Positions 50,861 to 62,100 of a DNA stretch of 64,000 nt are shown one piece after another. Under the pieces are notes generated by a model. That model ran no database searches. It saw only the letters and a list, made by a program, of their open reading frames with translations, and had not been told where the DNA came from. This DNA comes from Certhia americana (taxonomy: Eukaryota > Chordata > Aves > Passeriformes > Certhiidae), in assembly GCA_018697195.1 (NCBI GenBank), contig CM031858.1:110174944-110238943 (forward strand). Reading direction: 5' to 3'. The translations under genes and the position numbers were made by a program. How positions within the stretch are numbered: position 1 is the stretch's first letter; each line of letters begins with the position of its first letter.

Positions 50861-50887
50861 TTTTAACCCTCTGAAAGAGGGTTAAAA
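50861..50887. repeat. Perfect hairpin, 12-bp arms, 3-base loop
   Basis: TTTTAACCCTCT (50861-50872) pairs exactly with AGAGGGTTAAAA (50876-50887) across a GAA loop. The stem has no mismatch. It has no surrounding gene and is too short for a typical microRNA precursor. Confidence 0.95.
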
Positions 50888-52831
50888 TGTAGTTCACAGT
50901 CTAGAAGATGAGTTGTGTGTCATATATAACACCTGGGTTTCTGGAAAAGCAGTGTGAGCAAATTTGCTCACCTAATAAACACACTTGTGTCAGAGAAATC
51001 CTTGTCAGGAGTTTGTTTCCTGAAGAACTAATCTCTAACATTTGGAAAAGCTGACGTCCAAGGCTGATCTTTTTGTTTTAGACCTCATGAAGGTCTCTGC
51101 ACTTTTGAGACTGATCTCTGGATGCAGTGAAAGACAGTAAACCTTCAGACGGCCTTTTTTGCACTGTTGTTCCTGTTTATTATAAGAACAGTTACAAAAG
51201 CAGTCAGAAGACATGGAAAGATAAAGATAAGATTGTGCATAAAACCCCAACTTGCTGAAAGCTGGACAGAGAGATACGAGAAAGAAGATATATCTACCTT
51301 TGTCAAAATATGAATGCTAGGGTTTAAGAAGGTGATTCTTTTCTTCAAAATATGGAATTCACTTCTCATTTCTATATTTAATTATATTTTATCCCTATAT
51401 AGATTGCACTGGGACAAATGTATATTACTATTTTTAGTGTCATAAAAGTATGACACTTGTTTTTCCTCTGTACAAAGGGGTTAGTAACACTTAGCTGCCT
51501 TCCAAAGGTAATTTATAGTGTTATAAAAAATATAATGTCAAGTAAACCAAGAGAGTTAAAGAATGAGCACAGTTCACCAACAAAACTATATGGACCTCTA
51601 AACAGAATCCACTGAAATCAGCACTTTGGAATTTAATGTGAAGAACACATTATGGAGCCTGCAATTAAAGACTTTTTCCCCCTAGATGGTCACATAAATA
51701 AATGAACCATTCAGAGTGAATCAGTTCACTGAGGAGCAGGAAAGTGCACAGCATCAGCTTTCTGATCACCTCCTGACACGAGTACTATAACTTCCACACC
51801 CTGACCTCCTCCATGCCCAAGTTCCTCCTCTTTAGTCCATTTGGGTCACTGGCAGATAAGTACTCAGGATGGAACTCCTTGTGGGGATATTTAGCTGCTA
51901 AGCACTAAATGTGCCTATTGAGTCACTGCAGATGCTGTATGTTTAATCTTTTTCCCACCTGGCAGACAAAAATGAGGTTCAGTTTTGGTGCAAAGCAACA
52001 GCACAAAATAATGGTACCTCACACCCAGGTATGGACAGCTTGGTGGAGGAGCTGTGGTCTCACAGGTCTGCCAGGAGGAGGAGGTCTCTCTGAAGTTGAG
52101 ATAGTCCTGCTGGTGAGGTGCAGTGGACAGATGGTGCAGTGAGATGCTTTGGGTTTCTCTACACAGGAAAAAAAAATTGCCATTTATATTGTTGAGGAAA
52201 GAATGCAGACTGCAAACCGCTTAAGCTCTTGCAGGTTTGGGGGTATTTTTTAGTAAAAAAAGAGTCAAAGGCAATGTAATACTTTTTTTTATTAATCAAA
52301 GTGATTTTAAACATTATTGTCTGATTCTTATCTTATGTGATTATTTTCTAAATCTTCATTTCCATTTTGTGACTAATCACATTCAGTTTTGCCTTACTTT
52401 CTTGCATACATTTTTTCAGTTTCTGACCCACAGAACCAAGAAAATAAAGAGAGGAAAGAGCTTTTCAGTTATTTTGATGTTTACCTCCAAAACAAACCTT
52501 AAGATGCATCTCAAGAAGTGATCACTACATGTTTGTTGATTTTATTCTCTCTTCTGTGTCTAGACTTACCTTGCATAACTGCCCTGCAATTTCATTGTTT
52601 TTCCTCATTCTCTATTTCTCCTGTGATTGCTGGTGAGGAAATGAACCCTGTGGCGCAGGATACTGCACCAGGCCATCAACCTGCTCTTTAGTTTTTCATT
52701 TAACAACTGTAGTAGGGATGCAAGGCTCAGATCTGGGCAGTGAATGAGTGTCAAAATTTTGTTCTAGCCTGATATCTGATGCCTTGCAGAGTAGTTTGTC
52801 CAACCTTTATTTAAGGATACATACATTATTT

Positions 52832-52866
52832 CTCTGAGTGAAGAGAATTATTCTCTTCACTCAGAG
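52832..52866. repeat. Perfect palindrome, 17-bp arms, 1-base spacer
   Basis: CTCTGAGTGAAGAGAAT (52832-52848) and ATTCTCTTCACTCAGAG (52850-52866) are exact reverse complements around a single T. Near-zero spacers of this kind usually arise by templated replication slippage. Confidence 0.97.
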
Positions 52867-53098
52867 GAATGTTAATGTTATTTCCCTCTGCCCATGCAGC
52901 CAACCCAGTCATTATGGGAGGGTGACAGGACATAAAGCTGCTCTACCTTATTAGCTTGAGTACAACTAATGAATAGTTGGAAATCCTGAGGCTGCCTTAC
53001 TGAACTCCAAGATCCAGGCAACTGGAAAAGTGACAGAGGAAGGAGAGGTTTTCTTCAGAGCTGCACTAAGAAAGAAACAGCTCATCTGCAAGATAAGG

Positions 53099-53223
53099 GG
53101 AAAGGAAGAAAGAGAGAAAGAGAGAAAGAGAGGAAGAGAGGAGATAAAGAGAGAAAGAGAGAAGAGAGAATGAGAACGATAGAAAGAGGAAAGAAGAACG
53201 AGAGAAAGAAAGAGAGAAAGAAA

Positions 53224-53320
<97 letters not shown>

Positions 53321-53321
53321 G
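53099..53321. repeat. Purine tract with long (GAAA)n array
   Basis: A GA-rich purine stretch (53099-53216) runs into an almost pure GAAA array (53217-53321, about 25 units). The whole 220 bases are nearly all purine on the plus strand, a sequence type able to form triplex (H-) DNA. Open frames rich in Phe-Leu-Ser on the minus strand are translations of the repeat. Confidence 0.97.
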
Positions 53322-56300
53322 TAATATTTGACAATAGATCATTGCCTACAAGATGCTAATTTTCAGCAGTGCTGCTGACCTTCACACCAGGCAATGATAC
53401 ATATTTCAGAAGGTACCATGCAGAAGCATGTTCCATAATCATATTTTTTCAGCACATGTCCCTTAAGGTGTCAGAGCCCTCACAGAATTCTCCTTCCACA
53501 CCCACTATTCTCAACATTTCTGCTTCATAGTGGTAAGTGCATTGAAGTGTAGTGGAAAAAAAAATAGCCCCACCAGCAAACACAGTCTTTAATTTGGGCT
53601 GGTGAGTAGGAACTGGAGGAGCAGCCCACATGGCCAATGCTTGACTTCTACCTCTGAGGCTCCTAAGGTTAAGAGAGGAGGGAATGAACTCCAGACTAAG
53701 ATTTTAGTAAATTACAGTGGGAATGGGAAGTGCAGTGCCTCTGATAGTGCAGATGCTCTCATGCTGCTCAGATGCCAGAGACTGAGGCATTTGGAGAGGG
53801 AGACACCTTTGAAAATAACAGTGTGTGTAATTAACCCACATTTATCCTGATTCTGCATTGTCTCGCATTTTGCTATTGCTTATGTCTTTCTGCAATGAGA
53901 CAAAAGCACATGTTGGATAGGCCCCCTGGCTTGGGAATGTCCTGAGTCGGTAAGTAATGCTATGTAAAGAATGTTTCTGTGAATCAATAAAGTAACTGTG
54001 ATTTTCAAACCCAAGTAACTCTTTTATTTGACTGAGTGGTTATTATGAAATAGAAATAATTTCATGCTTGCTTTGATAAGGGGTTTTTTTTTTGCTTTGT
54101 TATGTTTTTTGTTGGGTTTTTTTGTTTGTTTCGGTTGTTGAAATTTTTGGGTTGTTTTTTGGGGGTTTTGGGTTGGTTGGTCGGGGTTTTTGGGTTTGTT
54201 TGTTTTTAGTAAGAGACAGATGAGCAAAAGAACAGGAAGAAAAGCACTCTGCATCTACTGCACCACTACTTTCTCCTGAGTCTTTGGCAGTTCTGAAGGA
54301 AATAATCTCAAATGCTTATAATCAAAAGTATAGCGGATAAGGAATAAGATGAGGTGACAATTGTCAACTTTTCTGGGCTTCAAACTCACACAAGGGAACA
54401 GGATGGCCACTCCTTTAAACATCTTTCTTTATATAAGATGTAGGAGGAAAAAAGCTATATTACATGAACAGACTTCAATGTGATTGACATGTGCAGGAAG
54501 TATCTGGCTGCTGGAACTAAAATGTCCTTGGAATTTTTTAAAAGCATGGATGGCAGCTTCATAACTTCCAGAACAACAAAAAACCCCACATTGGTTGTAT
54601 CCAACATGGTGTAAGTTATACAGGAATTTATCTGATAGAAGAAGAGAAATTTATGTCTGAAAAAAAATCTGACAACTGCTCAGGATTGTAAATTGGCTGT
54701 GTTTGTTATGTGAAAACAGAATACAGCCCAACCCCCCAATACATCTGCTTGTTTCTTTAGAAAAGGTGTATTTTACACATCCTAAAATATCTGAGCTGTG
54801 TAATTTAAGCAGAAAAATATGAATGATAGCTGCTAACTGTTTGAGAAATTGTTATCTCTCCGAATTCATATAAGTCCAGAAAAAAAGGCTATATGAGTTA
54901 AGAAAGCATGGAAATATAAGCACTATAAACACTGAAAAAAAGGAAAAAGTTATAAAATGAGATGCCAATATTAATGAACATACATTAAGCAGAAAATGAA
55001 AAAAAAAAAAAAAAAACAAACCCTAGAATCCAAGCTAGTGAACAAGAGGAAATTTATGGATAACAAATTAAAAGAAAAATAAAAGAAAAATCTTTTTATA
55101 TTTACAATAATAATTATAATTTGACTTGAAGTGTGTCTTAATGAAGAAGATCAAGCTATTAGAATAAAGATTTATAATACAAAATGGTAGGAACATTCAA
55201 AAGTTGCCTCTTTTTCATTTAGGGGAAAAAATATACAAACAATAGGAAACTGTTGCTGAACTGTTTTTCAGCATTCCTATCAATGTGTAATGCTGATGAT
55301 AGACAGTCATTGTGAAAGCTAAATATTTAAAAACATCAGGTGTTTTATGTAGATTATTTAGATGTTTTATTTAGATTTGTTCCTTTAGATTGATTTTCAG
55401 CAATTTTTGAAACAAGACAGATGTTGCAGAGGAGAAAGAGAAAGACAGCATTTTACCAGCGTTTCAAGAAGAGAAACTACTACAGTCCCATTAGCTCCAG
55501 GCCTTTCAGTCTGATGTTAGTCCTGAGTTCTGAAATGGGACTATAGACAGAGAATTTGATTGATAGATAATGTGGTTTAACTAGTGACAATTAGCATGGT
55601 TTTATAGAAAACTGTTCTTATAAAACTAACTTCCCAAGATGTTTATGAGATTGCTAATTTAACTCATAATTACGCTGAGGTAGTATACATAGAGTTTTGT
55701 AAAGTATCCTACTTGGTTATTCAAAACATTTTGATTAACACAATACAGAAAACGAGTGTGGCTCATGTTAAATGCCTTAAAGCTAGTTAAAAGGAACAAT
55801 CACCACTGCCTGTGTTTGTGGTTGCTAGTAGGGTTCTGCAAGTATTGGTTCTTGGCTGTCTATCATTTAGCATTATCAGTGACATGGAAGAAAAGATAAA
55901 ATCATTACTAAAGGGTTTGCAGATGGCGTGACATTTGTGGCCATGTTAAATAATGACCTGCAGAGATCTCTGCTGCAGGAGGGTCTGATTGATGGGGCAG
56001 TGGGTGCAAAACACCAGTAATTTCAGCAAAGCCATATATGCAGTTGCATATATGCAGCTAGGGGGAAGATACTTGAAAGGGAGGGAATATCTTCATAACA
56101 GAGACAAGTAAAAAGATGGGAATTGTGATGACAGATCATCTGGGTCTGATCCTAAACCCTGTGTGATGTCTGAGCATTTAAACAGGAGACTGCATTATCA
56201 GAGTCCTTTGTCCTGTCTATGTGCCCACAACTCAGGTTGAGGCCAAGCTGTAGGTGGAACGTGGAAGAATATCAGATAATTACATTAGAAATACATGAGA

Positions 56301-58825
56301 AAACTTCTAATTACCTGGTCAGGATGGAGGATAAAGATGTTTCTGAATGATGGAACATTGGTGCTAAATGGGTCTTCAGATTTCTAGTCAGAAATACAAC
56401 AGCTGCTGGGACCAAAGCCGGAACCTTAACATTCATGAAGCTAAACTCTGAATTCATGAATGAATGACTTTGCACTAATGAGCAAATGGTCAGTCTGTCC
56501 CAAATAAACCCCACATTTCTTCTGTCTTCTTGATGTTGAATGCTGTTGATTTTGTTGTTTAGAACAGTAGAACCATTGGAAAGCTAGGTCCAGAGCTAAA
56601 GGTAGAGTGTTTAGGAATTGAAAGTTTAACAAATCCTATTAATAAATCCATTATTTATGTTCCCTAAACCGAGTAATGTAGATCTTACTCTGCCTGGGAG
56701 CTGGGTAAAAACAGCCAGTTAATGTACTAAAGGTCAGAATTTCAGAAATGCTCTACAAATGCATTACAACCAACTACTAATAATTCTCTCCTTTTTTTAA
56801 GGGGTCTGGTCATGTCCAAGGGAATGCCAGCTACATTTTTCTTAATGTATGAGCACAAGTTACACATAACAACCTAACAACACAATACTGCCTCTTTAAT
56901 GCTAATCTATTCCTTGCAATCTACTAGATACATGTAGAATCATTGGTGTGTATCAAGAGAGCAAAATCAGATTCTGAAAATATCTGAAAGGATGCACTAG
57001 AGTGTACATAATAATGTATTTTAATCTGCCAGGCCTTAAAATTAATCATGAATTCCCACAGAGATTTTAATAATTTTGAGATGATGGTGGTTTTTTTTCA
57101 TATAGTGATATTCTTGGACAGAGTTCTTGAAATGCTACACAGAAATGGGTGGGGGAGGGAAAAATTTGGGCCGTTTTTCAATTACCAGGTTAGCTAAGAT
57201 ACAGATACAAGAGCTACTGTTTAATTGGTTGTTTTATTCTTTTTCTTCCACCTAATAGATAATCAGTAAGGTACCTCAAACACAAACTTTTATCACATCA
57301 TAAAGTTGACATACAGCATAAAGTTTATCTCTTTGGGTATATACTTATGGGAACAATTCTGGTCAGCAAGTGCCATAGTGAAAGACTTGAAATTTCCTGG
57401 GGAAGATTGCAGTTTTAGGATTTCGTCCTGTGTTTTGTCCTAAACCTTTTGTCTCTTTATGGAAAACAATATGTTGTGGTTTCTCATGGCTTCCATTCAC
57501 ACAAGGCCATAATTTTTGTCCAAATACCTGCAGATGCTGCTACTAAATATATTTTACCAGAGCCACCTCACACAGTAACAACAGAAGCCCTCTAACTACC
57601 CCAAACACAAACTATCTTACTTTTTTTATCAAATGCTCTGTCTTTGACATGTGACCATACATGATGAGCAGTAAACAGCATCAGTATTGCTGAAAGTATA
57701 TGATTTTCAGGGCCAAAACAAAGGTATTATTCCAAAAATTACCGTTGAATTCACCAAACAAAGGTATTGTAAATACACATGGAATTAAACCAAGAGGTAA
57801 ATTATTCTTGTGCATCCTGTTACTGGTCCCTGGGAGACACTAATATCAAAAGGGATCAAGCACAATAAGTAACATGAATTTAACTCATTGAAAAAAACCA
57901 AAGCCCTTGTAATTTTTTAAATTAAAGAGTATTACTTATGTTCCACCACTTATATGAATTTTGCACAGCTGTTTGCACTAATATGCGTTAAAATGGGTAA
58001 TTATCATAGCAATCATGGTGTGAGAAAACACTCATGCTCCATTTTAAATATATAGCCCTGCTTTTATCTCTCTCTTGCCCACAGACACACCTGATTTTAT
58101 GCTATTTGCTTTCTTGTTTTTTCCTTTCTAGTAGTTGGAGCCAAGAAATATTTCAGACACCAAATATTTGACACATTTCAGGATCTTATGTTAACAGCCT
58201 ATGGGTTGTGGTTTTGGTTCCCTGTTTTAATGGTTAGGAGAAGCAAGAGGCAAACAGAATAGTGATGTTTATGATGAGAGGGTAGATGAAGGGGTGAGGA
58301 AAGCTGGGAATAGCTGAAGTGTGTCTGACACAGCAGTTTCTCTTCTGTATCACTATTTTATTTTTATGAGGCTGCAGCAAATTGATAGCTTCTGATACCA
58401 TAGTCAATAAAACGTTGTGTAAATTCCAGCGATGGGCTGGAAAAAGATTGAATTAAAAGGGAGGTGTTGGGTCACATCCATATTTCAAGTCATTTGTGTG
58501 CTGCCTTATCTCAGTACCTGAGGGAAACAGTTTCTTCACAACTAACCACCCAATTAGTACCTGCTGAGCACCCGATGTTTGATTTTCTTCTAGCTGTCCC
58601 CCTCTTTCAATGTAAACCAGTTTCCTAACAGTTTCTTTTTCAGACCAAAGGAAAACTTTTTTTTTCTTAGCAAATTGGACAAGTTGCAAAAAAGGATTTC
58701 AGCAAGAAAACTATCCAGAAATCTCCCCAATCCCAGAAAATATTTTTTTGTAAACATGATGTGGCAGTCTGTTTAGCCATAACTATTGATACAGTTGTTA
58801 CTGCTTCTGTCAGGAAGATTCCTAC
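53322..58825. other. Non-coding upstream flank, AT-rich
   Basis: No gene is supported. A G/T-rich low-complexity stretch lies at 54079-54208 and an A-run at 54999-55016. Much of 54400-57900 is AT-rich unique-looking sequence. Confidence 0.55.
54079..54208. repeat. G/T-rich low-complexity stretch
   Basis: Runs of T alternate with GGG, GGGG and GGGGG on the plus strand; the minus strand is built from A and C runs. Such A/C-rich degenerate tracts are common in bird genomes. Four or more G-tracts occur at 54149-54193, so a G-quadruplex is conceivable. Confidence 0.8.
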
Positions 58826-59125
58826 AGAGTCACAGGATAATTCAGCTTAGAAGGGACCGCAGCACAGTCCTCACCCAACTGTCTTCAAGCAGGCTCAGCC
58901 ATGAGCTCAGATCAGCTGCTTGGGGATTTCACTTGTCAAGTCTTGCAAAGCTCCAAGGACGGGTACTGCACAAACCTCCTGGGAAGCCTGTGGCACTGCC
59001 TCAGTGTGTTCCTGGGGAAATTCTCCTCCTTGTATCACTGTGTCAATGTCATATTTTCAACTTATCCCTGTTGTCTCTTGCCTTCTCACCATACACTGAT
59101 AAGAGACCAGCTCCATCTTCTTCAT
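58826..59125 (-). mobile_element. Old, diverged CR1 LINE fragment
   Basis: The plus strand reads AGAGTCACAGGATAATTCAG, AGAAGGGACC, TCTTCAAGCAGGCTCAGCC, CAAGCTCCAAGGACGG, ACAAACCTCCTGGGAAGCCT and TTGTCTCTTGCCTTCTCACC. These are diverged forms of CR1 3' blocks (reverse complement). It lacks the terminal octamers and is much more diverged than the copy at 45374, so it is an older insertion of a different CR1 subfamily. Confidence 0.85.
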
Positions 59126-62100
59126 GAATGAATGATGAGGTCTTTTTTGATCCAAATCATATAAATACATCCAGTTTACAAACACCACCCTCCTCTGCCA
59201 AGTCCACCACTGCATCTCCACCTTTGAAAATTGTACTGAGGAATTTCAGAGGTGGCTTTTTCTGCCATCAAACTGGCCACAGTGTAAATCGAGTAAAGCT
59301 AGATTTTCATACCTTGTAAGGACAAGAACACATCTTAGAGAGAGAACTTAGGGAGACTAGGATTAGGCTTTTTGGACTATCTCTGCATATGGATTTATTC
59401 CATTCTCTAAGAATTTGAGAAAAAGAAGTACATACTTCAGCTGATTTTTGAAAGGCCCTAATTTTCATCATTACATTAATTTGATAGGCTACAACGAGCA
59501 TGAAATATATTTAGGGCTTCTTCTGCAAATGATGGTGCTCATAATACTAAAATACAGTTTACACTTTATGCAGCACCTTTAATGGAAAGGGACTTCCAAG
59601 CAATTACAAACACAAAGAAATACAAACCAATAGGACTCTGCTTACCACTGAAAGGCATCCTGGAGCTGGAGGTAACTCAGCAGTGCTGAACAGAATTGGA
59701 GTTTATGACAGAACATAAAGAAAAATTTTGCACCTACCAGAAACTGCAAGGGGAATTTAGCTAAGCAAGATGAAATTCCCTAACTCAGCATCTGGAAAGG
59801 ACATCCTGCTTATGTACTTTTCTTCCTGGAAAAATGTCTCATTTCTGGCTCTTCGCACTCAGACTTTTAGACCATGCTGACTCACCATGAGCAGTGGAAC
59901 TTGGAGAAGATAATAGGGGTGAAACCGATGGGATTCAAAGAAATTGCTCTGAATAACAGATGGGATTTACTATAGAATTATTTAAATTTTGGAGAACTGA
60001 ACAGCTAACCTATTGAACCAAGCAACATTTATAGTTCACACTTCTTCTAGGATGCCATAGGGTGATGTAAACACCCTGTGGAAAGAGGCATCACTATGTC
60101 AGATTTTTCCAGAAGAGCAGCATTAAGAAACCCATACATAAGTGCCTCACACTCATCATGATGCCTCTGCTAGCCCCTTCAGGATCCTCTCCTCACCAGC
60201 AGCCATTTCCACAGCTCACCACACGGGCTCCACATGGCATTGCTGGGACCACCAGAGCGCAGCTGGTGCACTTGGAATGGTCCTGCAGGCAGCCTGGGGA
60301 ATGCTGCAGGGAACACGGCAACATTGCAGTGCCAATGGCAGCCAGAGTGGAGGAGCTGCTGTACCCCAGATACTGCACTGTGATGGCTGCTGATGAGCAG
60401 GGCAGCCTCTGCAAAATAGCACAAACTGTAACCACTGCATAATCATTCATAAGAGCTAAGCAATCTTTAAAATAACAACTATGAGTGCAATTTATGAATC
60501 TTTCATTAATGCACATTTAGTAATGACATGATTTTAAATTAATGTGATATTTACTGAATTGCTAACATTTTATCCTTTTAATTAAACACCTCTTTAACCA
60601 AAGCAAGGTTGGATCCAACATATCCAAAGGAAGCACATAGCACTGCGCAACTCACTTAAAAAATCTCAGTTGTTTATTAGTGAGCATTGGTATCTAAAGT
60701 TGGGAGACTGTTTTGCTTCTGCACCTTGTATGGATGGCATGTCACTATTGCCCAGAAAAAGACAAGTATAAATGACATCAGAATAAAAGCAGATAAAGTA
60801 ATGGTGAAAGAAGAAGAAATTTTAGCAGAGATCTCTGAGTGATTTTTTTTCTGGCCCCAACTATATATACCAAAATAATCCATGAACAGAGGTCATTTCA
60901 CACAGAGTATTTTGTATTGCCATTTTGAAACTTAATTCATTATCTATTGCTTGTTTAAAAGTGAGGGGTCTAACTTCCATATTACCTCCCCTTTTGCATT
61001 CATACCTTCAGTGTCACATTCATGTAGTTTTGCAGGTTGTCCTTAACAGGCAATACTAGTTATCCTTCTCCATTTCATGCCTGTTTTTTCCCCCAAACTT
61101 TACTCCTTTTTCACAGGGAGACATTAGCCCAGCATCAGACTATGGACAGCTAGGATGGCATATTGCTGAGGGAGATGGAGGCAGCAGTCATGGCCATCTC
61201 ATCATTGAAAGCCATGGATAAAAGAAAGATAGAAAATGTCAGAGTGGGATAGGACATCTCTCTGGGAAGCACTGCAAGGGACATTCCCATTGCTGCAGAG
61301 CAGACAGGACAGGCAGGTACTTTCAGTGCTGCTGGGGACAGTGCTTTCTTGGAGGGGGGACAGTGGTGGGGCTTCTGTTGTACTTGGTGGCCCCCATGGC
61401 ATTTGTGCATCCCGTGCAATTTTGTGCTGTGATTGTGGTAGAAGGCAGAGTGCTGCAGACAAGCTGGTGAGCTGGGAGCTGCTGGCAGACCCACTCCTCA
61501 CTGGCAGACAGCCCATGGAAGGACATGGCTCTACCAAACCCTCCACAGCACATCATATTATTTCACTCTTTTAGACTTGTAAGTGCATAGATCTTTGCCT
61601 ATGGTTCTACTAAGCCCAGAGGGAAACCTGAGATGCTGCAACCTCCAAGTAGCACCTGAGACTTACAAGAGCAAAGTCACCTGTGGCCAGAACAAGAGCA
61701 TTTATTGCTAAAGTGGAGCAGAAGCAAACATGCCCTTTGTTTGGTATTTTACATGTGTAGATCAACTTGGCAGGGCAGTATCACCTCCTGCCTGACAGTG
61801 GTGAGAAGTCACAGAGCACCTCTGGGGCAGAGAAAGGCTGCAGAAAAATGGCATTTTCTCCCTCACACCTCAGCTCTTTCCTGCAGTGAGGTAAGCAGGT
61901 GAGCAGATGATCAGCATAGTACGATTTCCAGTCTAATTGTCAGGAAAGTGAAGAGCTCAGCCCAAGCTATACTGCAGCAGATTCAGTGTGTCCTGCAGCC
62001 ACCATCAGTGCTGCACAAAGAGGAGGGCAGTAGTCAGTCCTTCTAATTCCTTAGCCTCAGTGATGTATTTAACCCCATTCTCAGACATAGCTGAGGGCTG

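Larger units (their letters stand above)
49782..53098. other. Non-coding upstream flank
   Basis: No gene is supported. It contains two striking hairpins, listed separately at 50861 and 52832. A CR1-like phrase, GTTTGTCCAACCTTTATTTA, is at 52795-52814, too short to call. Confidence 0.55.

Noticed and set aside
52786..52830. CR1-like phrase GTTTGTCCAACCTTTATTTA
   Set aside because: The match is under 30 bases, without neighbouring CR1 blocks, so it cannot be told from chance.
53217..53321. CRISPR-like or other spaced repeat array
   Set aside because: The array is a plain tetranucleotide microsatellite without spacers; no CRISPR, operon or other bacterial feature exists in this vertebrate window.
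60658..60883. Minus-strand frame with a hydrophobic segment (SAFILMSFILVFFWAIV)
   Set aside because: A 68-codon frame with one hydrophobic stretch in AT-rich DNA is expected by chance; no splice context or known protein was recognised.
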